A stretch of 33,722 nt of DNA from Bremia lactucae (taxonomy: Eukaryota > Oomycota > Peronosporomycetes > Peronosporales > Peronosporaceae): NCBI RefSeq assembly GCF_004359215.1, contig NW_027152213.1:816247-849968 (forward strand), read 5' to 3'. Under the pieces are notes generated by a model. That model saw only the letters and a program-made list of their open reading frames with translations, was not told the origin of the DNA and searched no databases. Each line of letters opens with the position of its first letter. Position 1 is the stretch's first letter. The translations under genes and the position numbers were made by a program. Below, one piece after another: positions 20,101 through 30,441 of this stretch.

Positions 20101-20538
20101 CTAGCATCAGAAAATTGTTTTGCACAAAAGATGTATAGCGCTGTGAGTGGAACACGGATATCGCAAGAGATTCGTCAATTGCTGGCAACTTTGTCATGCC
20201 TGACCATGGTATGCAGTCAATCTGAGACAGTGACTCAACTTGTACCTGAAATTACATACGTTTGCAGCAAGTTTTTAAGTTGCGCCGCGCCTCAGGAGGT
20301 TGTGGAGCAAACCACAAAGCTGTTTTGGGCGTTAGCACGACTAAATGGTGACGAGGTATTCTGCGCCTTAGCAGCATTGGCAGACTGGATGCCGCGAGTT
20401 CCGCCTTGTACGCGCTTCTCAGCATATGATCTGGATTATATTCGTCGCTTCTATCGAAGCTTCTTGTCAAACATGAAAGGAGAGACAAAATATTGCCGAG
20501 ATAATGCTAGGATCTTAATGAATTGCTTGTTCATCTAG
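17140..20538 (+). CDS. TTI1: TELO2-interacting protein 1 homologue (HEAT-repeat)
   Basis: A single 1132-residue exon, close to the 1089 of human TTI1. TTI1 forms the TTT complex with TELO2 and TTI2, which works with Hsp90 to fold and stabilise PIKK kinases (mTOR, ATM, ATR, DNA-PK, SMG1). The sequence is helical throughout with HEAT-like repeats. The best family match is the central signature FFMGYESLGTLFEINMDYFV, then LEQLEMYPMTAFVVEALLRH, which aligns with the human block around the conserved YLV..LR.L..HP segment. Acidic loops occur around the middle (DAEDGQEENG). The first in-frame ATG at 17140 is used; an upstream GTG in frame is not plausible in a eukaryote. The gene is convergent with PP5, stop to stop 125 bp. 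Confidence 0.85.
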   Translation: MEVAQYAKLCSRLSRFLQDYPSDVKLQKNLDKLVKLYDRLDGLEKALPRVEFAAFDELILLTLHKLLDAFMRDASKMLQEQFFTVFARVLRRCKSRMQGSSLAHVQRRLHFVQSCVLYLPPPLELNEEKHTERITLASQSEELRIAVLHSLQELFDENARQDEVIQFQVDQHHFFAYIVSSLLHIAKQDRCRAAALLAVKVLKCVLFFIRDPSTLRQYLPGVAADLWKCANAPQQASKVTVAALNCFALALYLCIGDESSLNIGNANQGQQKYTLDEIRQDAKLRIHVAEADRLVELKSTESEKWLQTAAMNVDLLLSRMFAASVSAIAVGNKRGLPRSSWRVRCALAQLCDTVMLRCRIALRISFFRCYDELLVLQGDSIAAVAHEADKVLQKLQLYAFSSEERLQVLPEMADRFQMLLSTLVLKLSAEHESTKIHFIRILRGYLAVLGSSLSPYFDASINSIYTSLCRVASFAALDIELIVNRSLSRKSKSKGMSATTTATVLVSQYQKRLHYFREEASVDEVFLLLQDVGIISNPAGFIDCAISLLSGAHSKSPETGGAEAVLVFNEFLRAYCKNTISGGKRLSVHLIGHILEDLLALEAWDEHKSKLTSNDNKALVSQRALMVECVGVCAEILGADFKVFLLHVLYPLVEQLGSQDVEVERAALAALEKIYFFMGYESLGTLFEINMDYFVDSLCARLEQLEMYPMTAFVVEALLRHTRLTSLPLFDEVASSLLISVDLYQDSTYVDGLLRALKALLSSISRDGKITEAKKNLSAVDAEVEDVAMSHSLLNGFIHEMKVLANININVLDNEDNFSEGKNQLGDDSPEQQSVMGALPLEYDAEDGQEENGFRTLVIDIMERCGYFLVESNPIACCLVLSLIDEGVRFLSKHKKQLLPLVAQMWPELLPRLRVKNRAIVTGTIRVITTVAEIAKDFVGDRFVETVWPILRSQLQSIESGNDTNLPQLTRSMLLLSKEATSNKEYVLASENCFAQKMYSAVSGTRISQEIRQLLATLSCLTMVCSQSETVTQLVPEITYVCSKFLSCAAPQEVVEQTTKLFWALARLNGDEVFCALAALADWMPRVPPCTRFSAYDLDYIRRFYRSFLSNMKGETKYCRDNARILMNCLFI

Positions 20539-20663
20539 TGCCATTACTTTGTGGCACTTCTAATCTAAAGCAGATTTACACTGTCATTCACTAGAACATG
20601 CAGTCCAACATCGCCTGATGAGGTGCTTACTATGTAGCCACCTACTTCTTCACTTGCAAAATT

Positions 20664-22357
20664 CTAAGCAAACATACCGCCCATATTACCAGCATACGCC
20701 ATAGGCCTAATTGGGGGATGCTCCTGCAATGATCACAGAATTTTTTTTTAAAAGCAAGCCCTTGATAATAATAAAGTTCTAGTACATACCACAGCAACAA
20801 ATTGCGTGAAGCGAGGCTGCATGTCCCTTTCAAATCGAATGTAAGCGCCTTTGTTACCCATCTGATCGCAGTAATTTGGTGCGCTAAATACTGTGATGCA
20901 TTTTCCGTCGTGTTCGACTAAATAACCTTCGTCTTTGACCTCGTGTGAGCGCACTAGCAAATCTACAAGGAATAATTAAAGGGCACGTATCAAGCAAGGT
21001 AATAAATTGTCGTCCAGCATGACAGTAAACCTACCAAGATTATTTTGTTCCAGAAAAGCCTTTGTTACATCAGGGCCAAAAGATAAACCGATGCCGCGCT
21101 TGCTAGGACCACGGCCATGAAATGGCTGCGGGTCGCTCCACATCAAATCACTCATAAGTCCACTTTCAGGAGGCTCACGGTTGCGGTCAACCTTCTCGAT
21201 ATCCGCAAGCGTCACATTTTCGTCGCTAAAAAGGCCACCGTGTACAACGATCACCTTGTGCTCAATCACAGCCGCGAGAGGAAGCCAGTTGAATACCTCC
21301 GTGAAAAGTTGCATCACTGTCTCGTCATACTTGTGCTTCACTTCACCCTCGAAGCCATAAATCTTGTTCATATTTTTGGATTCATGATTGCCTCGCAACA
21401 AGTGAACATGTTTTGGATACACAAGCTTCATTGCAAAAAGTGTCATAACAACTTCAAACGAGAACGAGCCACGGTCGACAAAGTCGCCATTAAATAAATA
21501 CGGGTTGGTCTCACTCGGCAAGCCGTTAAGCGTAAAGATGTTGCACACGTCGTAGAATTGGCCATGAGTGTCTCCACACACTGTAAAGTGCGCATCGGAT
21601 TCGTCAGCGGACAGTGATACGTGCAAGAGTGATGGCAGAACACACAGCATTTTCTTGAGCTTGAGCAAAATTATAATTACAAATTTGCGGTGCAATAATT
21701 TGCCACGCTTAAATCGATCCATGAGAGCTATAATAAAGTCCGGCTGTGTCTGTGAGCAGTCATCTGGAAGACATGGCCCGTCATACGACGGATCTACAGT
21801 CAGCGAATGAACATCAATGGTCTCAGAGAGCGGCAAGTTGCGCTCTGATTGGATGGCGGTCGCGAATGCCGCTTCTTTAATAATTCTTTCGCACAGCTTA
21901 AGCTTGGCGCGTGCGTCGCGGTCTTGTGGCTTCATTCGCACTACAAGGCGAAAATCCTTTACTGCTTTTTTGTGGTGGCCAAGAGCCAATTCCGCCGAGC
22001 CGCGGCGATAGTACGCTGCCCACAGTCACAACAATACGTCAATCCGGCAACGATAGTACCGCTCGTAACAGCCACCTTTGTTGTACCTTTAACGTAAGCG
22101 ATGTCAAGCTGAATCGCGGCCGATGCGTCGTCAATAGCCAGTCCGTAATTTTCGCTCTTGACGTGTGCAGCTGCACGGTTGGCGTAAAAGATCGCGGTAG
22201 GCAGCAGCTCGATAGCATTAGTATACAGCTCGATGGCCGTCACATACTTAAAATGTGCCAATGCATCATTGCCCTGCGCTTTAAATGCGTCTGCACGCGC
22301 ACGTGTTTCGTTCGATACGGTGTGGGGTGTGCCCTCTGATACTAAGATGCTGGCCAT
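20664..22357 (-). CDS. PPP5C: Serine/threonine protein phosphatase 5
   Basis: Four minus-strand exons, 22087-22357, 21035-22015, 20790-20962 and 20664-20723, with GT..AG introns of 71, 72 and 66 nt, encode 494 residues (human PP5 has 499). Three TPR motifs fill roughly residues 15-130 and would dock on Hsp90 ([48 protein letters not shown] across intron 1). The PPP catalytic domain carries GDTHGQF (238), GDFVDRG (267), RGNHES (298), HGGLF, SDPQP and [13 protein letters not shown]. The end is [16 protein letters not shown]5 dephosphorylates Hsp90 clients, Cdc37 and checkpoint kinases, and is autoinhibited by its TPR domain. Each splice junction restores a conserved block, so the structure is firm. 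Confidence 0.96.
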
Positions 22358-22475
22358 CACTTGTACTAAATGATTGTGTGTGGCCAAAAAGTCTCTTGTT
22401 CGTCATACGACCTCTTGTCAATCATTTATAAAAAATTAATCTGAAAGGCGTGGAAAAGCCAAGTTTAAAAAGCTC
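22358..22475. promoter_or_regulatory. 118-bp divergent promoter PP5 / VPS50
   Basis: The two ATGs lie 118 bp apart on opposite strands. TCATTTA at 22422-22428 reads toward VPS50, 48 nt before its ATG. On the minus strand TCATTTA (complement of 22367-22373) lies 10 nt before the PP5 ATG. Both resemble oomycete initiators. Confidence 0.55.
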
Positions 22476-25400
22476 ATGGAGGCACCGTTTTCGTTGGCTC
22501 CGGTGCCAACCGCGAATAAGCCAAAGCGCATATTTGATGTACGGGATATGATAAAAGAGTTGCCGGTGCTTATGTCGCTCAAAAATCAAAAGTGGATGGC
22601 TAGACTGCCGCGCAATATGTTCCTCGAGCCCAAAAATCTAAGCGGCAGCGACAGCTCGAATACGATGCTGGCTTCAGCTGATATTCTACCAGCACTACAA
22701 GTATGCTTTCTTTACGTGGGCTTTACAGCGGGTGGAATTTAAAGTTATCATGCTGCTAGACGGCCAGGTCTACGTCGCTGCTTGTGCCACAGCCGAATGA
22801 GGAAATTGTAGAGGCGCTGGACGCGCGGTATTTTATCGAAACCTTTGATCCGATCGCGCACATGCTAGTACGCAACGGATTTTATGTTGTAAACTCACAT
22901 TTGAAAAAGAATAGCTAAAAGCTACATGAAACAGGAAAGTCTTCCAGAGAGTAAAGACGAGCTGAGCGCTTTCATGCGCACTGAGATCAGTGCGGTAGAC
23001 GTGGCAAAGGATGTTATTTTGACTAAATTGCATGACGAGGTGCGGGCAAACTACAATGCTTTGATTCAGGGTATGAAGGTTGTGCAGGATGTGGATCTCG
23101 ACTTGGTGCGGGCACAAATCCATGTCAAAAACGGCCGTCGCCATCTTGCAACAGTCAAGCATGATCTCGTCCTCAGGTGTGGTAAAATTTCCTCGCTTGT
23201 GTTTGATGTCGAATTGTTCTTAAATTGATGATTATGCTGAAGCTCGTTAAAAATTGTGAAAACCAAGCAAAATCTTAATCGAGTTTGCGAGGTAAGGATT
23301 GTGACTATACGATATTTTTGTGTGTTTTTACAATTAACAGGATTGCTACCCAGATTGTAAATCTAGGTTCACAAATTCTTTCCTTTTTTAGTCAAGAGAA
23401 AGAGATGAATCTTGCTTTACAAGAACATCAATTCATTACTGCTGTGGGTAAACAGTCGCTTATTTTCACCTTGACTTAGTAATTAATTTGGTGTAATGGT
23501 TTGGAGATTTTAGGTGGACATTTGCATCTATTTGAGACAAGGTTTGGCCCGTGAAGAGATGCAGAAACTCACTATCTTGGAAGATATTAGGCTTCGGATG
23601 CAAAATTTTATACCAAAACTACGGGACCAGTTTGACCAGGTAGCTGTAAATGACTCTTCAAACTTCAGACAGAGCCTGCTTGCACCTCATTCGCATTGGT
23701 GATTCTATGTTTGCTAATGTACAGTCGTTGCGGAAGATTGCTGGGCGGTTTGATCCCCTTGAGTACAAGGAGCTCCTGAAAGCATACATTACTCTTGCGG
23801 ATCACTCCGAAAGTCTCGGATTCGATTTTTCGTCGTATACGCTTACTGACGTGCTGTCTAAGATCCCGGAAAAAATTATTCGCTCCATCGATGACATGAC
23901 CCGTGAATGTATGCGCCAAGTTTTTATAGATGTGTCACCCAAAAAACTGAGGTTAGGAAATCAGAATATCCGTTCAGACAACTTCTGCAATCGCAAGGGC
24001 GGGGTAGAGTCGGACCCAATGCTCACACCATCATCTCAAACAATTAAAAACGTTAAGCGATGCTATGAAAATCTGACTGACCTGATGCACACTTACTATT
24101 TATTGGTGCAATGGCACCGCGACCCGTTTAACTCGCTCAACGATGACGTCGCGTACCTTCACCGCTGTGGTATCGACGACGATGATGACGACGACGACGA
24201 CAATGATGATGACAACGACGATGATGATGACATCGACGATGATGATGACATCGATGATGACAGCGACGAAGAAGCTGATCAGGATGACAACCAGTATCAT
24301 CGTCGTCCCTCTTCGAGCCTTAAGTTGAATGAAGCAGACTTACTACCACAGCGTGCGAAAATAAATAGTCGTGATTCCAGATGGTCTTTGTACAATCAAG
24401 TGCTGTGTGATACAGGCATGACATTGCTTCGGTATCGGAAGATCGTGTGGGAAAACATTCAGCTCAGCGTTCTAGAAATTATTGAGAAGCTTGACATGAC
24501 TTACGGTGAGAAACTGAAGTCAAAGTGAGGGGCTTCACAAGTATTAATTCCATAAGGTGCTCTGGAAAATGTCAGGGTACAAAATGGAGCAAATTATCAC
24601 GCTATCACTTGCAACAACGAAGTTTGTTGAGATTGGAGAAGAATTTTCCGGGGCACCTTCGTCAAAGTACGTCTCAAAAGTGATATTGGTCCCTTTCGTA
24701 TTGGGAGCGTAAAATCTATTTTTTTATAATTAACTCCAGAATTCGCAAGACCCTTCGGATCAAGTGCATTCAATACCTTGACGCATTTCACAACGATAAC
24801 ATCGAATTGACTCGTATGCTTTTAGACACTGAAAGCTGGCTTCGTGTCACGGCATCAAACACTGATGTTGACGACAATGCTGATTTCTTAAACTTGATCG
24901 AAAAACGGAGTGGACACTCGTTTAAACGGAAGCTTCGTGAAAATCTCACAGCTAACTCAATATATTCAAGACGGGTGTTCCCTTCTTTTTTTAGCGAAGG
25001 AAACCCCTTTAATGATGCCAATTCGATTAAGTGGCTGTCAATGAAGCAAGGCATCCGCTTAAAAGAACTTGGGCACATAAACATTACAAAAAAGGTTCCT
25101 CTATGCGCTCATGATAATCAAAATCTTCCTGTCTTAGAACCGCATGAGTCTGAATTTGTGCTTATATCATCAAGTCTTGCTGGCTTTGTTCGGTAATTAG
25201 CTGTGATGGTACAATTTGCTGATACCAACTCATTTCATCTTACCATCATTTTGGCTCATAGACTCTGCGGCGTTTATCTGAAGATGATGGAATACATTCC
25301 ACACATTGCGTGGGACACTTTCTGTTCTCTAAACAATCTTTTCGAGTTCAATTTATACGCCGTTCTCACAAATTTCGTATCCACGGACAGTATAACACAA

Positions 25401-26424
25401 TTTTTGAGAAGCAGAAGTGGGTGTGTGGTAAATAGAGACACAGCCGAATGGAATGTGCTCCGCAATGGTGTTTGTCGTATTGCTGATGACATCAGTAGCG
25501 GTAACGTTTTGCTTCAGTCGTCTGTTGAAGAAAATTTGATTCAATTGCAGGATTCTCCAACTTCAAAATATTTAAATTTGCGCAAAGTGATTCGGGCACC
25601 TGCTACTGTGGAGGATGCTGTTGAAGATAATTTGTATGCAGTAGCTGAGCGATCTATTGCGTGCGAAGCAATTATCAGTCAGTGCAGACTGCTAGATGCG
25701 ATTGAAGACCTGGCTCGATCGTACCTCCCGGATCGGCATCTGTGTCTAATGGATGAAATTTACGAGAGGAACCGCGTTATGGCGCGAGAGCTTTGTAGTT
25801 TAATGTATAGTACAATTGCAACGCAGCTTGTAAACGTTCCTGCTCTAAAGCAGTCTATTTCAGCCGTTTCCTGGAACACTTCGTACATAAGCGACCAGCC
25901 CAACGAATACATTGTCAACTTGGTGCAAAAATGTGGCGAAACCTGGGGAGGTCTTCAAATTCTAATGGACGGGTCCATTCCAATGGATGCGAGAGAGGAT
26001 GTTTGGGCAAAAATGGTGCAAATTATCCTGGATTCATTATTGCAGGCGTTTTCTACAATTTCCAAGCCTACACCCCAAGGCCGCGCTTTGATGTTGCTCG
26101 ATTTACATGCATTGCAAAACGGCCTTGACTTAATCAACCACATTGGCCCCCGAGTCGTTCCTCGCGGCCGTGAGTATGTATGCAATTATATCAAGGCGTT
26201 TTACTATGATGAAAAGAAGCTATTGGAATGGGCTCAAAATAATAAGGTTTGTTTCTTAACACAGGCTTATGAAAAATTGGATTGCAATATTCACAATTCC
26301 TTTTTTGCAGTCATTGTACTCGAAGGTCCAGTATGCAAACTTGCTCAAGCACGGTGTCGGATCGACGCTTATTTTGGATAAATTGCGCGAGCTTGTGATA
26401 AGTATCGACGCAATAATTAGTTGA
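22476..26424 (+). CDS. VPS50: Syndetin / VPS50, EARP tethering subunit
   Basis: Ten exons: 22476-22700, 22760-22867, 22935-23176, 23341-23443, 23514-23639, 23725-24505, 24576-24666, 24740-25192, 25262-26246 and 26311-26424. They encode about 1075 residues (human 964). VPS50 replaces VPS54 in the EARP complex, which tethers vesicles for endosomal recycling. Aligning blocks: EALDARYFIETFDPIAHML then LPESKDEL (exons 2-3), NGRRHLATVKHDL, SLRKIAGRFDPLEYK (exon 6), FVEIGEEFSG (exon 7), IRKTLRIKCIQYLD (exon 8), FVRLCGVYLKMMEY across intron 8, and PQGRALMLLDLHAL then NYIKAFYYDEKKLLEWAQ (exon 9). All introns are GT..AG, 59-164 nt. Residues 419-456 are an aspartate run. Exon-4 and exon-5 edges are the least certain. 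Most other genes here have few or no introns. Confidence 0.9.
24175..24288 (+). repeat. GAY trinucleotide tract encoding poly-aspartate
   Basis: A run of GAT/GAC codons inside exon 6 of VPS50 encodes 38 residues that are nearly all Asp, with a few Asn, Ile, Ser and Glu. The unit GATGATGATGACATCGA is present twice in a row, which suggests slippage. The tract sits where other VPS50 proteins have a variable acidic loop. Confidence 0.9.
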
Positions 26425-26610
26425 CTTGATAGTTTTATGATGATTTTTACATAATTAGATATTTTATTGCAGCTTCATTCGCCACTTTATGTGCATTATA
26501 TCATTTCGTGTTGGCGTTGTGTCAAACTCTTGAGCTGATTTCAGCAAAAGATTTCGCACAAGATTTGTACTCCACTACCTCTTCTTAGCAACACCAAATT
26601 AAGCAGTTGT

Positions 26611-27999
26611 TTATCTCGCCAAGGCGACACGTAATTCTTGCTGCACCTGCGGTTGCGGAATAACATCAACAACCATATGAAGCAGCTTTTCTGCTTCGTT
26701 ATTGCCAAAAGTTAAACGCAGATAGTCTACAAACGCCTGACCGCTCATATCTTGATTTCCAAGCGCCTTTGCTGCTTGTTTAAACTCACGGACGATGTCT
26801 GAATTGGCCTTTGAGAGACGACCAACGCGCTCCAAAATTTGCCGATTCACTTTTTTCCGCGAAACACGCCTGGGGCAAGCTATGTCACTTGAGCCTCTAT
26901 GATGATTAGAAAAACTCTGGACTTCTTGATCCGCTAGCAGAAGTATCGAAATTAATTTCTTAATTGATAACAGTCAGCTTATTATTTGCTATACATACCA
27001 AATTTTTTGGATAGGCGCTTGGCCTCTTCTTCCTCTTCTGTCAGGTGCGTGCGAAGGCTTTGATGCTGCATATCTTTCATCTCTTCAGCATCAATAGAGG
27101 TGGAAGAAATGCCACCAGAAACGCACAGCGCTTCGCGCTTCTCACAACTCTTGACTGAGCGTAAGAAGCACCGCAAAATCCAAAATGCAAATTCTGGCTC
27201 AAACTCCTTCGAGAATTCCACGAACATGCTCGCAGCTGCAACCGGATCGTTTTCCTTCCGAAAAGCCCGTGCACATTTCTTAAAACGCTTAAGCTCGTGC
27301 GCTCCACAGCGCCTAGCAATTTCCATTTCAATCTCCATCCTCCACATTTTTCTTCGAGAGCTGATCTTGTTTCCAACGCCAGAAGAACTCACAAGCGATG
27401 CACGGCTGTACGAACTCGCGGAATCGCGCAGCACATCTTTTAATGACGACGACCTACTAATACAGGATGGAAGCAATCCGCTACAGTCCATAAACTGCTC
27501 AGCACCAATGAAATCGGCCAACACTTTGCAGCTGCCGCGCTTGGAAAAGTCCAAGACATCTGGGAAAAGCATAACTCGTTGAATGTAAAAGTCGAGCTCG
27601 GCACGGCGCTTTTCAAGAAAACTGGAGGTTTGGTCTTGATGAAAGAAAGCGCGCACGCGATGTCCTGGTGCGAAGGCAACAGTGACCATCATCTTCGCAA
27701 AAGTAGACTTGCGAACCGCGCGCATCTGGTTATCAAAGGCTTGGAACTCCTCGTACGTCTTCCATAGACTCCACTGCACTACGCCCACTGGCTCCTCCTG
27801 CTTATTACGCGTCTCGTCAAGGCGGCAGAACAATTCAAACTGCAACAAATCATAAAGAGGACGGAACTATTAGCTAGGCATATAATAGCTTATCATAGTT
27901 TTGTAGACATACCACAGCTGGCTCTCCACTCGTTTGAGTGGCGTTTCGAACGTGAAGTTTTAGCGGTGGCATACGAAGCAAGAAATCGGGCGGCGTCAT
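26611..27999 (-). CDS. PX-domain protein with a duplicated helical module
   Basis: Three minus-strand exons, 27913-27999, 26999-27839 and 26611-26879, with introns of 73 and 119 nt, encode about 398 residues. Residues 15-145 form a PX domain, which binds phosphoinositides on endosomes: WSLWKTYEEFQAFDNQM, then SSFLEKRRAELDFYIQRVM with the usual R..LD.Y helix, then a KVLADFIG end. After a Ser-rich linker comes a helical block at 207-267 (HELKRFKKCARAFRKEND.., EFSKEFEPE). A related block at 331-396 (DIVREFKQAAKALGNQDM.., DYLRLTFGNNEAE) ends the protein. The two look like copies of one module. The 3' splice site of intron 2 (ACATAG, 26880-26881) is the one that keeps the frame; another AG nearby is possible. 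An extra upstream exon cannot be excluded. Confidence 0.8.
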
Positions 28000-28849
28000 A
28001 GCGGTGAAATTTGGCGTGAGCAGTGCCACGCTTTGTCTGGAGTCCGCAAGAACAGTCAGTCTATGAATAGGGAGAGGAGCCAAGCGCGAGGTGACAACAC
28101 TATGATTTGCCGTTCAGTAAATTCGGATTCAGAATCGGTTTTACAAGGATTTCGAGAATTTCAGAACGTTAGCACGTATCAATGATTAAAAAGGACTGAA
28201 AATAAGTAAAAGTATTTCGGAAGCGCTCACTATTTGGACGGCCTCTAATTATTAATGTCACATGATACGTTTCTTCTTGCATTTACAGAGCAGCTCCATG
28301 AGAACGGTACCAATTTGCGGTCCTCAATAACGGAGACTATATCCAGTAACGGCTTGAGTAATAAATACAAAACAATTTGGGGCTCATAAAAATTGTAATG
28401 GACAAGTCTTGTAATTCTTTGCTCATAAAAATTTCTGGACTATTGCGGAAATTGAGGAAAGGGAGGTTTATGCAAATCATGGTAGAATCTACGCTTATGC
28501 TCGCGGGATAGGGGTCATATTGGATCGGCGAACATGCCAGCTGTCATTGTAGAATCTACATAAGATCAATTAATCAATACTATGACGCCGCCAAGAATTC
28601 AGCTTTTTCGAACTTTAAATCATGAGTATAAAGATAAATAGCACTTGGTTCCTTCGCGAATTTATCAGAAGCGTCTTTACTAAGAATATCAGCTGAAACA
28701 GGCAAGAAGTAGGAAAATACACGCAGCGGGTTTATTCTGTGACGGAGCCAAAACTTTTATTGATTTAATGTTAAAAGCAACCTTCAACACAAAAATTTAT
28801 ACTCTAGGAGGCACAGATTGTCTATTTGCAAGGTTATACTTAAGACAGG
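28000..28849. other. Gene-free AT-rich stretch
   Basis: No coding frame of note on either strand. Two copies of the palindrome GTAGAATCTAC lie at 28482-28492 and 28549-28559. The promoter of the PX gene should be at its left edge. Confidence 0.55.
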
Positions 28850-29400
28850 CAAAGAGCGCCAATGGCTTTCGCTCCGGTGGTCGGCGTGGTTTTACCAGGA
28901 CTACATCAATCTTCTCCTCGCTGGCTTAGTCTGCTAGCTCGAGACTTTGGGCTTCACGGGTGACACTCCGCAAAGGGCACGTGGAATCGGTTTCCAGTCT
29001 GGGGTGCATACAGTGGCGCTGAGATCGCGACAAGCGCCAGGCAGTCCCGATCAACCTCTGATGCTCCTTGACGGGGCCGATCAGTTCACGTTCTAGGCAA
29101 GTTCGCTTCGTGTGATTGGGATTCGCACTCGGCGACAGGGCCGGCGACTGGAAGGCCGACGTAGAAGTGCAGGAACTAGATGGGGGTGACAACATCTGTC
29201 GCCGTGACCCTCACCCGGGGTATCGCGGCATTTCTCTCCTCTCGGTTTGCACGCTGCATTGCCTCCCGTAGTGCATGCAGCGGAGAGAAAACCTCCCCCT
29301 TCTACCTGGGCTCCCTCGGAGGGACTTCCCGCTATGGGCAAGGGGCTCACCGGCTCATTGACGGTCGTCTAATCTTGGCCGTTGTTGTTCGAAGGCGCAA
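28850..29400 (-). pseudogene. Decayed gag-like fragment
   Basis: This stretch is richer in G+C than its surroundings. On the minus strand a frame around 29290-29240 reads LHALREAMQRANRGE, a helical stretch that resembles the gag region of oomycete gypsy elements. Frames on both sides are broken by stops and shifts. No LTR directly borders it. I read it as an old retroelement scrap, though a decayed host gene is possible. Confidence 0.35.
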
Positions 29401-29880
29401 ATTGTTAACTCTTCATCTTTCACAAATTCTGTATGCGTGAAATTTTTCTTCGTCCAAATTTATGATTGTTGCATTTCATCAAGCATATGTCGAAAACATT
29501 TTCTCTTATTCAACAAAAAGCAACACTGAAACCTTAAAAAGGGGCGACTGGCGACTCTGATACAGTGATATCCAACCAGTAATATTATGCCTTTAGTCCA
29601 GCAAACTGTTTGGATAGACACATGTGAAAGGCTGAATGGATCAGCAGCAATGATTCTGCCAGCCTGGGGATGTAGGTGAAGTTGAGAATGCAGTAATTAG
29701 TTGCTGCTCATTGGATCATTGGATACCATCCAGCCATTAAATTGCGAGATTCTCCACGTGTTTAAGGCTGCTTCATTAACACCTTAGGCAAATGTGGACA
29801 AATATATTGGATAACATTCAGGTAGAGCTAAATCTTAGTCCAAAATTGCTGTTTAGCCACGTCCTCATGGTCCGGGTCTT
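29401..29880. other. Gene-free stretch before the right-hand retroelement
   Basis: AT-rich sequence without frames, repeats or RNA genes that I can support. Confidence 0.5.
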
Positions 29881-29886
29881 GGTGGC

Positions 29887-29977
29887 CGTTTAACGGGCTA
29901 AAGTTGCCCTAATGTTACACAGTCCCGTAAGTACACTTGATAAATCTAATGGAATGGTCAAGTAATTAGACCTTCAC
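29887..29977 (+). repeat. Element tail block adjoining the LTR
   Basis: Matches the reverse complement of about 1000-881, including GTTGCCCTAATGTTACACAG and a diverged TGGTCAA..AATTA segment. It abuts the TGaAACGGGG terminus of the LTR at 29978. It is either the 3' internal end of another element that shares this LTR or an unrecognised part of a longer LTR. Confidence 0.55.
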
Positions 29978-30391
29978 TGAAACGGGGTGAATCGTTACAT
30001 GAAATTAACACTTAAAGGTTGTTAATTAATATTATCTAAAAGGTAGATAATATTTGGAGAATATTACTTTACGTTGTAAACACTCGAAAAGTTTATCCAT
30101 TGGTAGATATGGGCCATTGTATCTACTTGCTCCGCGGTCCAGTCAGCGCTGGACGCGCGCAAATAGAGAGACAGATAAGACTTTATTACATGTTTTGTAT
30201 TAGTATATATTTAAGTTAGTATTAAGTAGATAAAAGCAGAAGAACTTAATTATATTAAAAACAGTTTACTTTTAACCCTCTTTAAAGCAAGTTTCTTAAA
30301 GATATCTTCCTCTGCACGTACTAGTGTTACGTGAAGTGACGTGAGGCACCACTCGCACTGAAGCAGTACAAGTCGGCAGTGCCCCGTTAAA
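29978..30391 (+). repeat. 5' LTR of the right-hand gypsy element
   Basis: Begins TGAAACGGGG (one change from TGTAACGGGG) and ends CCCCGTTAAA (one change from CCCCGTTACA), 414 bp. Its first 130 bases match the minus-strand LTR piece at 1880-2013. A hairpin lies at about 30028-30056 (AATATTATCTA with a TAGATAATATT partner). Point changes at both termini suggest it can no longer be integrated efficiently. Confidence 0.75.
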
Positions 30392-30393
30392 CC

Positions 30394-30405
30394 TGGTAGC
30401 ACTTT
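30394..30405 (+). other. Primer-binding site
   Basis: TGGTAGCACTTT starts two bases after the LTR end, the usual place for tRNA priming of minus-strand DNA. The same TGGTAGCAC core follows the LTR at 2200 on the other strand. The tRNA is not identified. Confidence 0.5.
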
Positions 30406-30441
30406 GTAGTCCGTCCAAAGACCACACTTTCATCATCTTAC

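Noticed and set aside
24100..24300. Minus-strand frame rich in Val and Ile, looking like a membrane segment
   Set aside because: It is the complement of the poly-Asp codon tract in VPS50 and has no start or family.
26880..26998. Alternative 3' splice sites for the last PX-gene intron (CCCCAG near 26873 and AAAAAG near 26852)
   Set aside because: The CCCCAG site breaks the frame; the AAAAAG site keeps it but is a weak acceptor. ACATAG keeps the frame and has a better context.
28926..29350. Two overlapping minus-strand frames that could be a small gene
   Set aside because: Pro/Ser/Arg-rich composition and broken continuity fit a decayed gag fragment better.
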